From Mixophyes australis (Eukaryota; Chordata; Amphibia; Anura; Limnodynastidae): 64,000 nucleotides of DNA. The stretch spans positions 158,837,724 through 158,901,723 of the forward strand of contig JAVHZZ010000006.1 of the NCBI GenBank assembly GCA_036250195.1, in the 5' to 3' direction. Numbering within the stretch: the stretch's first letter is position 1; each line of letters begins with the position of its first letter. Both the position numbers and the translations under genes were made by a program. The notes below the pieces were generated by a model. The model was not told where the DNA came from. It ran no database searches and saw only the letters and a program-made list of their open reading frames with translations. Of this stretch, positions 45,486 to 57,116 are shown in pieces.

Positions 45486-46705
45486 CAGTATCTGTTCTCA
45501 TTCTATATATATGGAGAACTATACAGTGCCGCTACCAGGGCCGGATTAAGAGAATGGAGGCCCCTGGGCTAAGGGGGCCACCATTCCCCCGTGAGGCCCC
45601 CTGCATAGATCCGTCCCCGCACCGATCAATAATGCCGCTGAATACTGTCAAGGGCCCCCTGGATGCCCGAGGACCCTGGGCTGTAGCCCAGTTAGACCTC
45701 GGATTAATCCGGCCCTGGCCGCTACTCCTTCTCTGTATGCAAATATCTGTATCTATTCTTATTCTAAATGTATGGAGAAATATACAGTGCCGCTACCCCA
45801 TCTCTGTATGCAAATCTCTGTATCTGTTCTTATTCTATATGTATGGAGAGTTGTACAGTGCTGCTACTCCATCTCTGTATGCAAATCTCTGTATCTGTTC
45901 TTATTCTATATGTATGGAGAGTTGTACAGTGCCGCTACCCCATCTCTGTATGCAAATCTCTGTATCTGTTCTTATTCTATATGTATGGAGAGTTGTACAG
46001 TGCCGCTACTCCATCTCTGTATGCAAATCTCTGTATCTGTTCTTATTCTATATGTATGGAGAGTTGTACAGTGCCGCTACCCCATCTCTGTATGCAAATC
46101 TCTGTATCTGTTCTTATTCTATATGTATGGAGAGTTGTACAGTGCCGCTACTCCATCTCTGTATGCAAATCTCTGTATCTGTTCTTATTCTATATGTATG
46201 GAGAGTTGTACAGTGCCGCTACCCCATCTCTGTATGCAAATCTCTGTATCTGTTCTTATTCTATATGTATGGAGAGTTGTACAGTGCCGCTACTCCATCT
46301 CTGTATGCAAATCTCTGTATCTGTTCTTATTCTATATGTATGGAGAGTTGTACAGTGCCGCTACTCCATCTCTGTATGCAAATCTCTGTATCTGTTCTTA
46401 TTCTATATGTATGGAGAGTTGTACAGTGCCGCTACTCCATCTCTGTATGCAAATCTCTGTATCTGTTCTTATTCTATATGTATGGAGAGTTGTACAGTGC
46501 CGCTACTCCATCTCTGTATGCAAATCTCTGTATCTGTTCTTATTCTATATGTATGGAGAGTTGTACAGTGCCGCTACCCCATCTCTGTATGCAAATCTTT
46601 GTGTCTGTTCTTATTCTATATGTATGGGAAACTATATAGTGCCGCTACTCCATCTCTGTATGAAACTCTCAGTATCTGTACTTATTTTATTTGTATGGAG
46701 AACAA
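45486..46705. repeat. 71-bp satellite array
   Basis: About 15 copies of a 71-bp unit (CATCTCTGTATGCAAATCTC core; starts at 46020, 46091, 46162). No unit has a stop in any plus frame and 71 is not a multiple of three, so all three frames stay open for about 950 bp (361, 318 and 318 codons). These are not genes. A hAT MITE interrupts the first unit. Confidence 0.95.
45536..45717. mobile_element. hAT MITE inside satellite
   Basis: 182 bp, CAGGGCCGGATTAAG to GGATTAATCCGGCCCTG; perfect 8-bp duplication GCCGCTAC (45528-45535, 45718-45725) formed from the 71-bp unit sequence. Confidence 0.96.
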
Positions 46706-46907
46706 TACTATTTTTTTTTTATAAATAACGTACAGCACAGAACAGAATTTGACTTTGTTTGGTTTTGTATACTGATTGTAACTACAATTGTATAATGTAA
46801 CTTAAATTGTATTCAATATATGTACATAATATGTATCATAATCAGAAAATGATTATATGTCAGGTGTTGTAGTGACAAAATGAAGAGTAAAGTGCACATA
46901 ACACTAT

Positions 46908-47637
46908 GGGCCTGAATCATCAAGACATGCGTACTGCGCGCAACCTGCGTTTGGTTTAAAACTCATATAAATTGGCTTTGCGCACGTCCGAATCATCAAG
47001 GCATGGATCTCAAGATACGTGTGCTGTTGATTTCAGGTGTAGATCTGCTGTACATCTATTGCACAATATGTCCAAAACCTATGTGGATTATAAAATTGCA
47101 CAGAAAATAATAAAATATATATAATTGATGCCACCAGTTAATATTAAAGTAATTAATGAACAAACAGTAAAAAAAAAAGAAAAGTCCCCCCTATGAAATA
47201 CATATATTAGGATACTGTGAATGTCTACTGAACATAAAATACATTTTGACAGTTGCTCCTCGTTGCAAACACATGTTATAGCATACATACAAGACTGTTA
47301 TCACTACTGATCAGCACTTAGACTAGCTCTGTAGCTGGAGCAAGAGATACACCATAAAAATAAATAACTTTTCCGATGCCCAAAGCTTGATTCGGATGTG
47401 GCAGTGTGCGCTTGAGTTTGACACGCCCTTACTGTACATTAACTGCGACCAAATGTCCCTTCCACGACCATTTCACTCCCGGAAATCGTAGACTGTAGTA
47501 AGTGACCTTTGTGTGCAAAGACAAATCAGACAGCTCTGCATTTACTGGTGTATCTCCCGGTTCTGGCCCTGCGTAGAGAGATTTTGCGTATGATATGCAT
47601 AAAAATCGGCAGATACGTGCCTTAATGGATCAGGCCC
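46908..47637. mobile_element. TAT-flanked TIR element, 730 bp
   Basis: Inverted ends GGGCCTGAATCATCAAG and CTTAATGGATCAGGCCC, flanked by TAT (46905-46907, 47638-47640). No transposase. Related truncated copies: 45041-45470 and probably 27744-28057. Confidence 0.88.
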
Positions 47638-47640
47638 TAT

Positions 47641-48535
47641 ATGCATATTATATTTTAATCAGTACTTTGTCGGCTTGGAACCACATGGAAATCCAGTTGA
47701 TGGAATCTACTGCTTAATACTCAATATAAGTAAATAATAAGGTACTTGGACTACAGTTTTCCTTGTGGATCCATAGGGCACTTTAATATTTATTTAGGTG
47801 GATTCCATCAAAAGTGTACACTTTCATGACATGGCATTTTCTTGTTATCTTTCACCCTACCACGGCTGGTTCTATTATTTATTACAATGCTTGTTGAATC
47901 AGTTAGAAAACACTGATTCAATATGTGGAATATGAAGTATCTGTTGTACAAAATAAACACACTTTATCATTTTATTACCTGCCATTCTGCTTTTCCCCTT
48001 TACAATGCTGGAATTACAACCACTACAGGGCGTGCGCGTGTGGTTGATATGGGACCTGCAGGTATGTTCATCATGGGGCCCTGTTCAGCCCTGTTCTGCA
48101 CATACCCTGTTTTGTACTGTACATATTGTGATACAATTAAATCATTTAGGAGCATATGGCACATTCTGTTGCTCTATATTTAGAGTTCCCATTCTGTTAG
48201 CCAAATATTGGGATATGCATGCAACATGAGTTTTTAAAAAAATAAAAATTAATATTTGCTTGTTTTCTACACACAGTGCAGACAATCTCTCTTGTTTTTT
48301 GTGAATTGTTAGGAAGAATATTGGTTCAGCTCACAAAATGTAATGACATGTGTACTTAACGTAACATTTCTTGCTTTCTATTAAGGACAACATAGAGTAA
48401 ATCAATTACAAATTCCCAGTGACACCCAGTGACACTTATTAACAGACATGTTTACCTCTGTGGACAAATTCTTTTTCCCCCATTATCTGGTTTTATAATT
48501 GTTGGCTAAATACTATCTCCAGTAAAGTAGATCTA
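47641..48535. other. No recognised feature
   Basis: Unassigned sequence. Short frames at 47923-48229 have no recognised similarity. Confidence 0.5.
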
Positions 48536-48543
48536 ACATTACC

Positions 48544-48728
48544 CATAGTTGCTTACTCTCCCGGAATGTCCGGGAGACTCCTGAATTTTCGGGAGTTCTC
48601 CCACACTCCCGAGAGAGCAGGCAAAAATCCCGGATCCAACTGTCCCCGTTGTTCAAGATGGTGGTGGCGCCACGCCAGCCTTGACGGACCCCCTCCCGGA
48701 CAGCTGCCTTCAAAAGTAGGTAAGTATG
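48544..48728. mobile_element. hAT MITE (CATAGTTGCTTACTCTCCCGG)
   Basis: 185 bp of the CATACTTGCC family; inverted ends, with CTCCCGGAATGTCCGGGAG near the left end. Flanks ACATTACC (48536-48543) and ACGTTACC (48729-48736) match at 7 of 8 bases. Confidence 0.9.
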
Positions 48729-48736
48729 ACGTTACC

Positions 48737-50316
48737 TGAAACAAGCAAATGTTGTGTCCAGCTGGTTTGCGGGGTGGGCAATGTATCAGGGCACTATGAC
48801 ATTGGGCTAAAGCCAGTGTATCTAAATTGTGCAGTGCACAATGACATGGCCAAACGGAACCTATAGAATGATGAGTTTTTACACATTTTACATAATGCTA
48901 GATAAACTTTACTATAATGTGTATTTTAAACTCTCTGCCAATATACATTGGATAATTTATATTTAAATACATAAAAAATAAATGTCCACAAAGCAGTTAA
49001 ATATGTTGAGTGACAAAATCTTTCAACTATTACCTACCAATCAACCTTTTATGACACACTACATATCATCAGTAAAGCCTGATAAATGCCAAGATGCTAC
49101 ATACAGAGTTAGCCATAGAGAACTTGCTCAGTAAACAGAAATACATAGAATGTGTAGAATATTAGGAAGGAGGTAGACATAACATGTAGAGAGAGTATTG
49201 CGTACCATCTCCATTTGCAGTATGGCATATATATTACATTGCGAGGACTTTTTATTTACATTTGTCCATCTTTCCTCTGTTCAACCTTTTTGTGATATTT
49301 CTCTCCTGTCAATGTCTCTGACATTTACTCTGCTCAAATGCATTTTTCTTGTAGTATTTGCAGAACCTATGCAAGAGGATGCAGCTTACAGGTCTCAGTC
49401 TGACTCCATCAGTTGTTGTTTACAGAAGTCTGACATTCAGGGTAACGCATGGTAAGGCAGATGCAGCAGAGATCCCTGTCACCATCTGTCAGTGTACTGC
49501 TGAGAGAACGTCTCTGCCTGTGGGTTCTTTCTTATCTTCCTCTGGTTTAAAATACAGTCTCTTTTGCTTTGCTTCCCAGTGTATATTTCAATATAACAGC
49601 ATTATTACTAATTATAAAGTAAATGCATTCACCCTCCCCTCACCCAACATCAATATGGCACATCTACTTTTCTGTAATTATTCGCTGAGTTGATGAAATA
49701 CACCAAGTGGAACAAATGAAGCCTCAGTACCCATTCTCTACATTTTACACATTAAAGAAAACGGTTCATCATAAGTGGATTCATTTCAGGTGGTAATCTC
49801 AAACGTCTAGATCCTTTTATCACAGTGTCAAACATGGGACCACTAGGAGATCTCATCTCATTGGAGATCCTGATTTCTTATGTTTGGAGCATTTGTCTGA
49901 ATCACAATGTCTCAGCAGCAATAAGTTATGGGAATATAATTAAAATATTATAACATCCATCTTCAAAAGACACAGTGCAACATTTGTCAGATGGCAATCC
50001 TACTGTCACATAGATGTGGAGATCACTGTACTGTGATGATATAGATCTTATATTCATAATTCATGCATCACTCAATGGACTTTCAAAACATCATGGGTTC
50101 TGCAGATTAAGGTTTTTTTTTACAAAAAATATATATACTTTTTTTTTTGAGGAACACATTGATCTTTTGACCAAAGTTGATATTTAGAATACTGTTCAGA
50201 ATTTACTGGTGAGCCACTCACTTTTGACAATGAAAAACAAGGCTTTTTAGAAGGTTGTGCACAGGACTACATGTAACCAAGTTATGGAAGTGCTGGATGA
50301 AACCTTTCCTCCCCCT
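48737..50316. other. Downstream flank and 3' UTR of ntsr1
   Basis: The minus-strand 3' UTR of ntsr1 must start at 50316 and run leftward. Its end was not determined; a minus-strand AATAAA near 49250 is one candidate. No other feature was recognised. Confidence 0.4.
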
Positions 50317-50569
50317 TCAGTAAGGAGTCTCTCTGGTGACTTGGGTGGAGAACGTGTGGTTGGTGCTGGAGATGCTGTTGGACTTCCTGGTGAAAGCTGA
50401 ATGCTTTTTCTTCCTTCTCCATGGTGGGCATAAAAAACTGAGTGTGGAGACAAAGATCTGTCGAAAGTTTGCAGATACCAGGTTGTAAAGTATGGGGTTG
50501 ACAGTGGAGCTCACATAGAACAGGACGTTGGTCAGCATGTAGAAGTAGTGGTAGAAATCGTTCAGTTCA
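50317..50569 (-). CDS. ntsr1: ntsr1 terminal coding exon (TM7 and C-tail)
   Basis: Neurotensin receptor type 1, a Gq-coupled peptide GPCR of the plasma membrane. The exon opens after CTGCAG (acceptor at 50570-50575) and ends at TGA (50317-50319). It encodes [11 protein letters not shown] (ECL3/TM7 start), [19 protein letters not shown] with the NPxxY motif of TM7, then a basic helix-8 region with a potentially palmitoylated Cys ([12 protein letters not shown]) and a Ser/Thr-rich tail ending RETPY. This tail type fits NTSR1, not NTSR2. One nt at the exon start completes a codon with GA from the preceding exon, giving WTDELND across the junction. The frame is intact. Confidence 0.96.
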
Positions 50570-52375
50570 CTGCAGAATCACAAAACAAAATATTAAGGGG
50601 AGCACATATAGTACCTGAACATGGACAAAAATACATGAAAATGGGAATAAGCCCCAATGCACATCTATAAATCTGATCTGCCATTATGCATTCCATTTTG
50701 ATTACCAATGGATGGAGGAGGAACACAGGGTTTATACAAGCAAACATAGAGATCATTGATCACAGCTCATGAACTAGGGTTTCTTAAGATAATGCATGAC
50801 TGAGCAGTAACAAAAAGAGATTTTCCCGTCTACGTTAAATCATGTAATATGACATGACCATGTGATGTTAGTTCATGTGATATGACAAAAAACCTGTGTG
50901 TAGCTTGTGTACTTCTTCATAAACATCAGTGAATCTCTGCTCAATGGTAAAGAAATCAGATCTAATAATCTTTAAATAATTAATGTTCTTGGATTAGGTA
51001 AGAAAAAAAGCCTACTAAAACAATAAAAATAAAATTGATGAACTTTGGAAATCTGCCTTCCCTGTCAGCTGCTGGCAGTTATTATTGAATCATAGTAATT
51101 AATTGTTGTTTTAAGTAGACTCAATAAGCAGAGACATAAACTAGGGCGTAATCAGTCTGGAATTGGCTTCGGTCCACTTTGCTAGGTCTCACCTCATATT
51201 TTGCAACACTTGACCTTGTATTTGGACTTGGCAAACAGTAACAAACAGCATTTACAGGAGAAGCTAGGAGGCATGGAAGTCCAATTCTGAAGGGGCCACA
51301 CAAACCTTTTTGCTGCCTGTTTATGTTGAGTGGCTCAGCCGGGTGTTAACACAGTCACTGAGTAAAACGTTCAATAATTCAGCCACCAGCTGCTGCGATC
51401 AGGAGTGATGGAGAGAAGCTTTGAGCTCACTTTTATGACTAAAGTAAAAAGAACTTTACGTATACTCAGGTGGATGCATGAGGTCTAATTAATTGTTTTA
51501 CACCTTGTACTGTAAGCTGAATCAATCTTTGCTTTCTTGTGTTAAATAAAAGAGAATGTATTATATATCCCTCTGCGCGGGCTATGAGCAAGCTCAGGGG
51601 GCTTTGTTTGCTAATATTTGCACATTGTCATATTTTCGGTCTTGAACATCCCCCTAATAATCTGATGCCCCTCCCAATAATGTAACAAATATCTCAGCAA
51701 CCAGGCTACATCTACTAGCTATTGTATTGTGAAAAGATCATCACTCCTCAATAAGACTTACAGGAGGCTACGGACAGCGATAAACGAATTATGGAGGAGA
51801 CAAGTCAAACTACATCAACTGTGCTGAATGGTGAGCTGTACCTAATAGTAAGTTAACTTAGTAGAACTGTGATAGAATTTAAGTAACATCCTACAATAAG
51901 AATATTTTATATATCCATCCCTTAATGTCTACATTGCACAAATACAAAATTAAATAAAAAACATAGGGTTAGAATGCCTTTACAAATTTCACTTGATGAT
52001 GTAATGCAAAACAGAGGTGATAATATGGTTAATTCCCTGACTGGGTGTTCTTATACTGAAGGAAAATTAATGTGGGGGCATTTAGTAGTAAAAGCAGTAT
52101 TGATGTGTGAAGATTTTCAGTTATGCTATGTTTAGTGTGGGTGTGTGGAGCTGCTGTGGTTCATACAACTCTCAAGCACTTAGAGTACTTGTGCGGAGAT
52201 TTGGGGGTTCACACAAGGGTCTGATTTATGTTTGGATGCAACTTGCATTTAAAAAACAAGCATGGAACTTGATCGAAGTTCAGACCGTATTGAAGTAAAT
52301 TTGAGTATGGGAGCAATTACACTCTGCCTGGGTACATTTTTCAGAGTCACATAATTCCAACAGCAGTTATAGTGA

Positions 52376-52640
52376 CAGCACAGTGGCTTAGTAGTTAGCA
52401 CTTCTGTCTTACAGCACTGGGGTCATGAGTTCAATTCCCGACCATGGCCTTATCTGTGAGGAGTTTGTATGTTCTCCCCATGTTTGCGTGGGTTTCCTCC
52501 GGGTACTCTGGTTTCCTCTCAAAAACATACTGGTAGGTTAATTGGCTGCTATTAAATTGGCCCTAGTCTGTGTGTCTGTCTGTGTGTCTGTGTCTGTGTG
52601 TGTTAGGGAATTTAGACTGTTAAAGAAAAAGAATTAAAGG
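52376..52640 (+). mobile_element. tRNA-derived SINE
   Basis: Head with A box TGGCTTAGTAGTTAGCA and B box GAGTTCAATTCCCGACC, body GTATGTTCTCCCCATGTTTG, GGGTTTCCTCCGGGT, a TGTGTCTG run and TTAGGGAATTTAGACTGTTA. The 3' tail seen in 28216-28382 is lost. It lies in the last ntsr1 intron, antisense to the gene. Confidence 0.9.
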
Positions 52641-52739
52641 TGAAACGTGGATCATGTAATAAAAAAACCAATATTATTGTTGTTATCAGTATTTGTTTCA
52701 GCAGGTTGTAAAATACAATACAAGACAAATGTATAAAAT

Positions 52740-52740
52740 G

Positions 52741-52798
<58 letters not shown>

Positions 52799-52799
52799 A
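52740..52799. repeat. (TA)n microsatellite
   Basis: Uninterrupted TA dinucleotides next to the Penelope fragment. Confidence 0.95.
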
Positions 52800-53660
52800 A
52801 ACTCTTCTGGTTCTGGATATGAGCTTTCCCAGGTGTGGACTAGCAGTTTGGCGAAGAGAAAAGATCCGGGGTCTGTTATCTCTGGTCTCCTACAGTACCA
52901 GGTATTCCCTTGGTCTTGTGGACAGGATACTGGCCTGGCCCACCCCATTTCGCTTCCAAGATCGGAAGAGTTTGGGCCAGTGGTGAGATGGTCTGACCAT
53001 AGGTTCCAGAGATAAACCACATGCTCCTCCTTAGCCTCTAGATACAGCTCATAATCTCAAAGTCAATGCTCAATCTGTTGGGGTTAATGTCTAATTTGAA
53101 AATACATCTCACTTCCTTATTTATCATTTTTACCAAAATCTCCTCCTCTTCAGTCTCTTTTCACTAATTTTATGGCCATAAAGGACAAGAAGGTTGGGTC
53201 CTGGTTGTGTTTTAATTTATAGTGCTGTGACACACTATGTGTTTCTAAGCCCTTCTTAATATTGTATGTGTGCTCAGTAAGGTGTACGGACAAGGGTCTG
53301 ATTGTTCATCCAATATATTGTAGGTGGCAGGAACATTCAAGAAGATAAATAACGTCCTTAGTATCACATGTTAGAAAATCTTTCATGGTATATTGAATTC
53401 TTGTTATGTTCGATTGATACTGTTATATAGGTTTGGTGCTTCACTGCCATTGATTCCTGCAGGTAAAGCATCTACCGCAAGTGTAGAATCCTGTTGATTT
53501 CCTTGCAGGTGCCAATGTAGATTGTATCTGTTGTTTTGTGGCTATGTGGCTGCTGACTAATTTGATCTTCAAGTTTGGCGCTTTTCTGAAGACAATATTT
53601 GGTTTGTCAGATAATGTGGTCCTTAAATCCTGATCCTGTAATAAAATGTCCCAATGCTTT
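52800..53660 (-). pseudogene. Penelope-like element, C-terminal RT and GIY-YIG part
   Basis: On minus, starting about 53660: KHWDILLQDQDLRTTLSDKP, FRKAPNLKIKLV, a cysteine linker GFYTCGRCFTC, KDFLTCDTKDVIYLLEC, CHLQYIG, HLTEHTYNIKKG, HSVSQHYKLKHNQDP, SFMAI. These are the RT-endonuclease linker and GIY-YIG nuclease of Penelope-like elements. Stops appear after YIG and further downstream, and the 5' RT part is absent. It sits in the last intron of ntsr1 in the same orientation as the gene. Confidence 0.88.
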
Positions 53661-53768
53661 GTAATTATATTTTTTACTCACACACATTAGGTGTAGGTGT
53701 TAGCGTGGATGTGTGGAGGTTTGGGGCTCACTCCCAGGAAATATAATAATAATGCCTGTTTTACTTAC

Positions 53769-53859
53769 TCTGTCCAAAGTTCCTCAGGAATGTAACAGAA
53801 CATCAAGCGTCTTACGTGGTATGGAAGCCAGCAGACAACAAACGCTATAACTACCACAC
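53769..53859 (-). CDS. ntsr1: ntsr1 penultimate exon (TM6-ECL3)
   Basis: A 91-bp exon between TTTTCCAG (acceptor) and GTAAGT (donor). It encodes [17 protein letters not shown] and [12 protein letters not shown], containing the CWxP motif of TM6 and the conserved neurotensin-receptor [10 protein letters not shown] segment. Phase: two nt at the start complete an upstream codon (probably Arg), and GA at the end continues as GAT in the next exon. Upstream exons (TM1-TM5) were not found to the right, so they lie beyond 64000 or were missed. Confidence 0.96.
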
Positions 53860-54702
53860 CTGGAAAACAGAGAGAAGGGGCTTTTGAAACTTCCTATACA
53901 ATTAATAAGTTTAGAAATTAACATATACAATAAATCTATAATCATATGTAATAGTTATATTTCTCCTAAAGTAGATTTGATACGCAGTAACTGAGCTACA
54001 GGTCAGATGTTGTAGCAAGTCTGACTGCTATCAGTTTTATTTTACAGGAACAAATCACAAAATAAAAAAACATTTTGCCAGCCTAGCTCTGGAAACATTC
54101 TGCTATTCTGCAAGAGCATTGCCTTTAGGGAGCCATATATTTGTAAGGGACTTGAACTGTACTTCTTTAATTGTTTTGTTTGTAGAAACTTAAATGAGAA
54201 AACACTTTCTGTTTGTTATGACTGATGCCAGAATTCCGAGAACTAATGTAATAAGCAAGCCAAGGGTCAGTACAGACAGCGTATGGAGAGTAATCCAATA
54301 ACAAGTCAAATGTCAGTACAAGCAGTGGTCAGAACGTAATCCAGTAAATAAACCAAGGGTCGCTTCCCACCATCTCTCTTCTGCTTTCTCACTTGAGATT
54401 ACGGGTCTGTTATACACTGACTGCCAGAGATTAGAAGTCTGCTATGTACTAGACAGCATGGACTGATGGTCTCCTATATACTAAATTTGGGGTCAATTTA
54501 TATACTAGACACAGATTGAAGTTTGCATTGTACAATAGCCACAAGAGAAGACTGGGAGGTGTTTTACATGCTATATTTGCTGCTTGCAACAGCCACTGTC
54601 ACAAAAAATACACAGTTTTATATAACTGTATTTATTTAAAATTCTACAAGATAACTATACAGAATGATTTAAAAACTTGGGTTATTTTGCCTTTATTTGT
54701 AG

Positions 54703-54771
<69 letters not shown>

Positions 54772-55486
54772 CATTAATTTGTCTAGGCTATTAACAGCCA
54801 AAACTCGGGTTGGCTGGATTTATTCCATCCACCACAGTAAACAGAGCTTTCACTAAGCTATTGGAACAAGCCAAACCAGAAGAAATTCACCATTTCAGTG
54901 CTGATATAATTCCACTTTCAGGCAATATTTAAGAAAATAACCACCATAGGGGCACATATATTCCTTCAGCCACTTTTCCTGCCAACATAATTATTTTGTA
55001 ATTACTTATTATTGGTTTTGAGCCAATGTCACAGAAGTTGTGTCAAGAGATCTGGCTTTATTTAATTAGGCTTCTTTAGGGTTTGTTTATGAACATCTAT
55101 TATGAATATTTGCATTTTGCTGATCTGTGCCTAGGACCAGTTCCAACACATTTACCAACATATGATAGATAATAAGTATATAAAGGGCATGTAAAGCACA
55201 CAAATACAATATACTAAGCCGTTATTTCGTAATTGCTATAAACGGCAGCCGTTACAAAAGTCAAAAAATAATTATAAAGAACAGTGTCTATGTTAACAAA
55301 TTTATCTTATCTCTTATTATTTAGCTCTGAAGTCACTTAAGGTACTCTGGAGAGAAAGCTGCAAAAATGCATTGGGAATGCAGGTGAATGGAATTTTATA
55401 GTTTTACAATGAAGCAAGATAAGTAGCGGTATGGTATACCACCGTACACACCCCCACTTCGACCACTGTGTGTGTGTGTGTGTGTA

Positions 55487-55528
<42 letters not shown>

Positions 55529-55535
55529 GTAGAGT
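53860..55535. other. ntsr1 upstream intron, left part
   Basis: Presumed intron. Contains (TA)n-(CA)n at 54706-54771, the right end of a CACTTCGACCACTG MITE at 55423-55467, and (GT)n/(TA)n at 55470-55527. No exon recognised. Confidence 0.5.
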
Positions 55536-55543
55536 ATCAAAAC

Positions 55544-57047
55544 TAGAGATGAGCGGGCTCGGATTTCGCAAATCCGACGGGATCCGAGCACTGTTCGGGA
55601 ACTTCCGCCCGCCAAATGAATCCAAAACGAGGCTATGACATCCAAGTCTCGCGTCGGATCTCGCGAGACTCGGATGTCATAAATTCCCGGCTCGCGGCCG
55701 CCATCTTCATTCTGCCTGCATTTAGTGAAGAGGGAGGTTGTGGTTTGGGAGCCCCTGTATATATATCTTCAGTGAGAAGCCTTTTGCACAATTTTAAGTA
55801 CATCTGATGCAGGAACCAGCATAGTTATTAGGTATGCTGACAGATTCTAGTGTAATGACATAAATGAGCTACTAACAACAAGCAGAAATTTATTAGGAGT
55901 AAAAAGAAAAAGCAATTAATGTATTTCTTGGAGTGCTAGTAGTCAGGAATCCAGAGTGGGTTGTACAGAGTCTTTTTGTCGGGGAAGAAGTAGAGTATAC
56001 TGCAGGCAGATAAATACCCATTTACACATAATTAAATTCTACTTGTCTGTATTTCCTGCTATTAGTAAAAACCCTTTTTATATTAAAATGTGTTTGTGTG
56101 CTTAAAGGATGCAGCTCCCAGCAGAAGGAGTGCCCATGTTACAATCACTATACAGAGCACTACAAGGTAAAAAGTCATTCCAGATTTTCAGTGTCCTGCT
56201 GAGTCCAGTGGTGCTTTTGTCCTGTGCTTTGTTCTGCTTAGTTCCATAGTTATTTTAAAATTATCCAAAAATCATAAAAAAAACAAAACAAAACAATTAT
56301 AGAAAAATAATTTAAAAAAAATGTAAAAAAATTATACAAAAATAATTTAAAAAAAATATAAAAAAATTATTTAAAAAGTATAAAAAAATTTCTAGTGCAA
56401 TATATTCTTGCAGTCCAGAAATATTACTACTGCAATACCCACGTTCACTGTTCTTGCAGTCCAGAAATATTAGTATCAGATATTAAACTACGTTCACTGT
56501 TCCTGCAGTGCAGAAATATTAGTATCAAATATTAAACTACGTTCACTGTTCCTGCTACATCAAAAAAGCATGAACCTGCCCTGTCATCAACAAAAACAAG
56601 AGGTAGTGACGCGCTTGAACTCCACCCTCTATATGCTGCAGAGGATGGAGGAGCAGCAAAAGGCCATTCAAGCCTACACAGCCACCTACGATAGGCCACG
56701 TGTTTGTGCCGCCCACGTGTGTCGCTTAGCTTAGACATCCAGCTACCTCGGTGCAACCTTTTGGACTAAAAACAATATTGTGAGGTGTGATGTGATTAGA
56801 ATAGACTGGAAATGAGTGGAAATGAATGTTATTGAGGTTAATAATAGTGTATGAGTGGAAAAAAAACCCAAAATATGGATTTTAGCACTTTTTATGCTTT
56901 TTTTAAAAAAAAAATCAGAACCCAAAACCCAAAATCAGAACCAAAACCTTTCGTGGGGTGTTTTGGCAAAACAAATCAGAACCCAAAACCTCAAGCTAAT
57001 CAGAACCCAAAACCCAAAACACCAAAAGTGGCCGGTGCACACCCCTA
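55544..57047 (+). mobile_element. hAT deletion derivative
   Basis: 1504 bp; ends TAGAGATGAGCGGGCTCGG and GGCCGGTGCACACCCCTA; perfect 8-bp duplication ATCAAAAC (55536-55543, 57048-57055). The termini match the hAT at 3464-14215. Internally it keeps traces of the GACTCAGCAGGA repeat (about 56200), a few 50-bp satellite units (56400-56560) and a transposase patch at 56566-56691 (TLYMLQRMEEQQKAIQAYTA equivalent), then the original 3' end. It lies in the ntsr1 upstream intron. Confidence 0.94.
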
Positions 57048-57116
57048 ATCAAAACCATTATGTAATAAAAAAGACAGAGTCCTTCCAATTTATCTAAAGT
57101 AGAAAAATAAACCTTA

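Larger units (their letters stand above)
50570..53768 (-). other. ntsr1 last intron
   Basis: A 3.2-kb intron with donor GTAAGT (53768-53763 on minus) and acceptor CTGCAG (50575-50570). It carries a SINE, an AT microsatellite and a Penelope fragment, listed separately; 50760-52370 holds nothing recognised. Confidence 0.85.

Noticed and set aside
45554..46728. Three long plus-strand frames (361, 318, 318 codons)
   Set aside because: They translate the 71-bp satellite and, for one, part of a MITE; all three frames are open because the unit lacks stops.
29716..52640. tRNA genes at SINE heads (29716, 52376)
   Set aside because: A- and B-box-like motifs are present but the sequence does not fold into a full tRNA and continues into a SINE body.
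56532..56756. 74-codon minus frame starting MHRGSWMSKLSD
   Set aside because: Non-coding strand of the hAT deletion derivative; the same start appears at 3752 in the parental element's 3' region.
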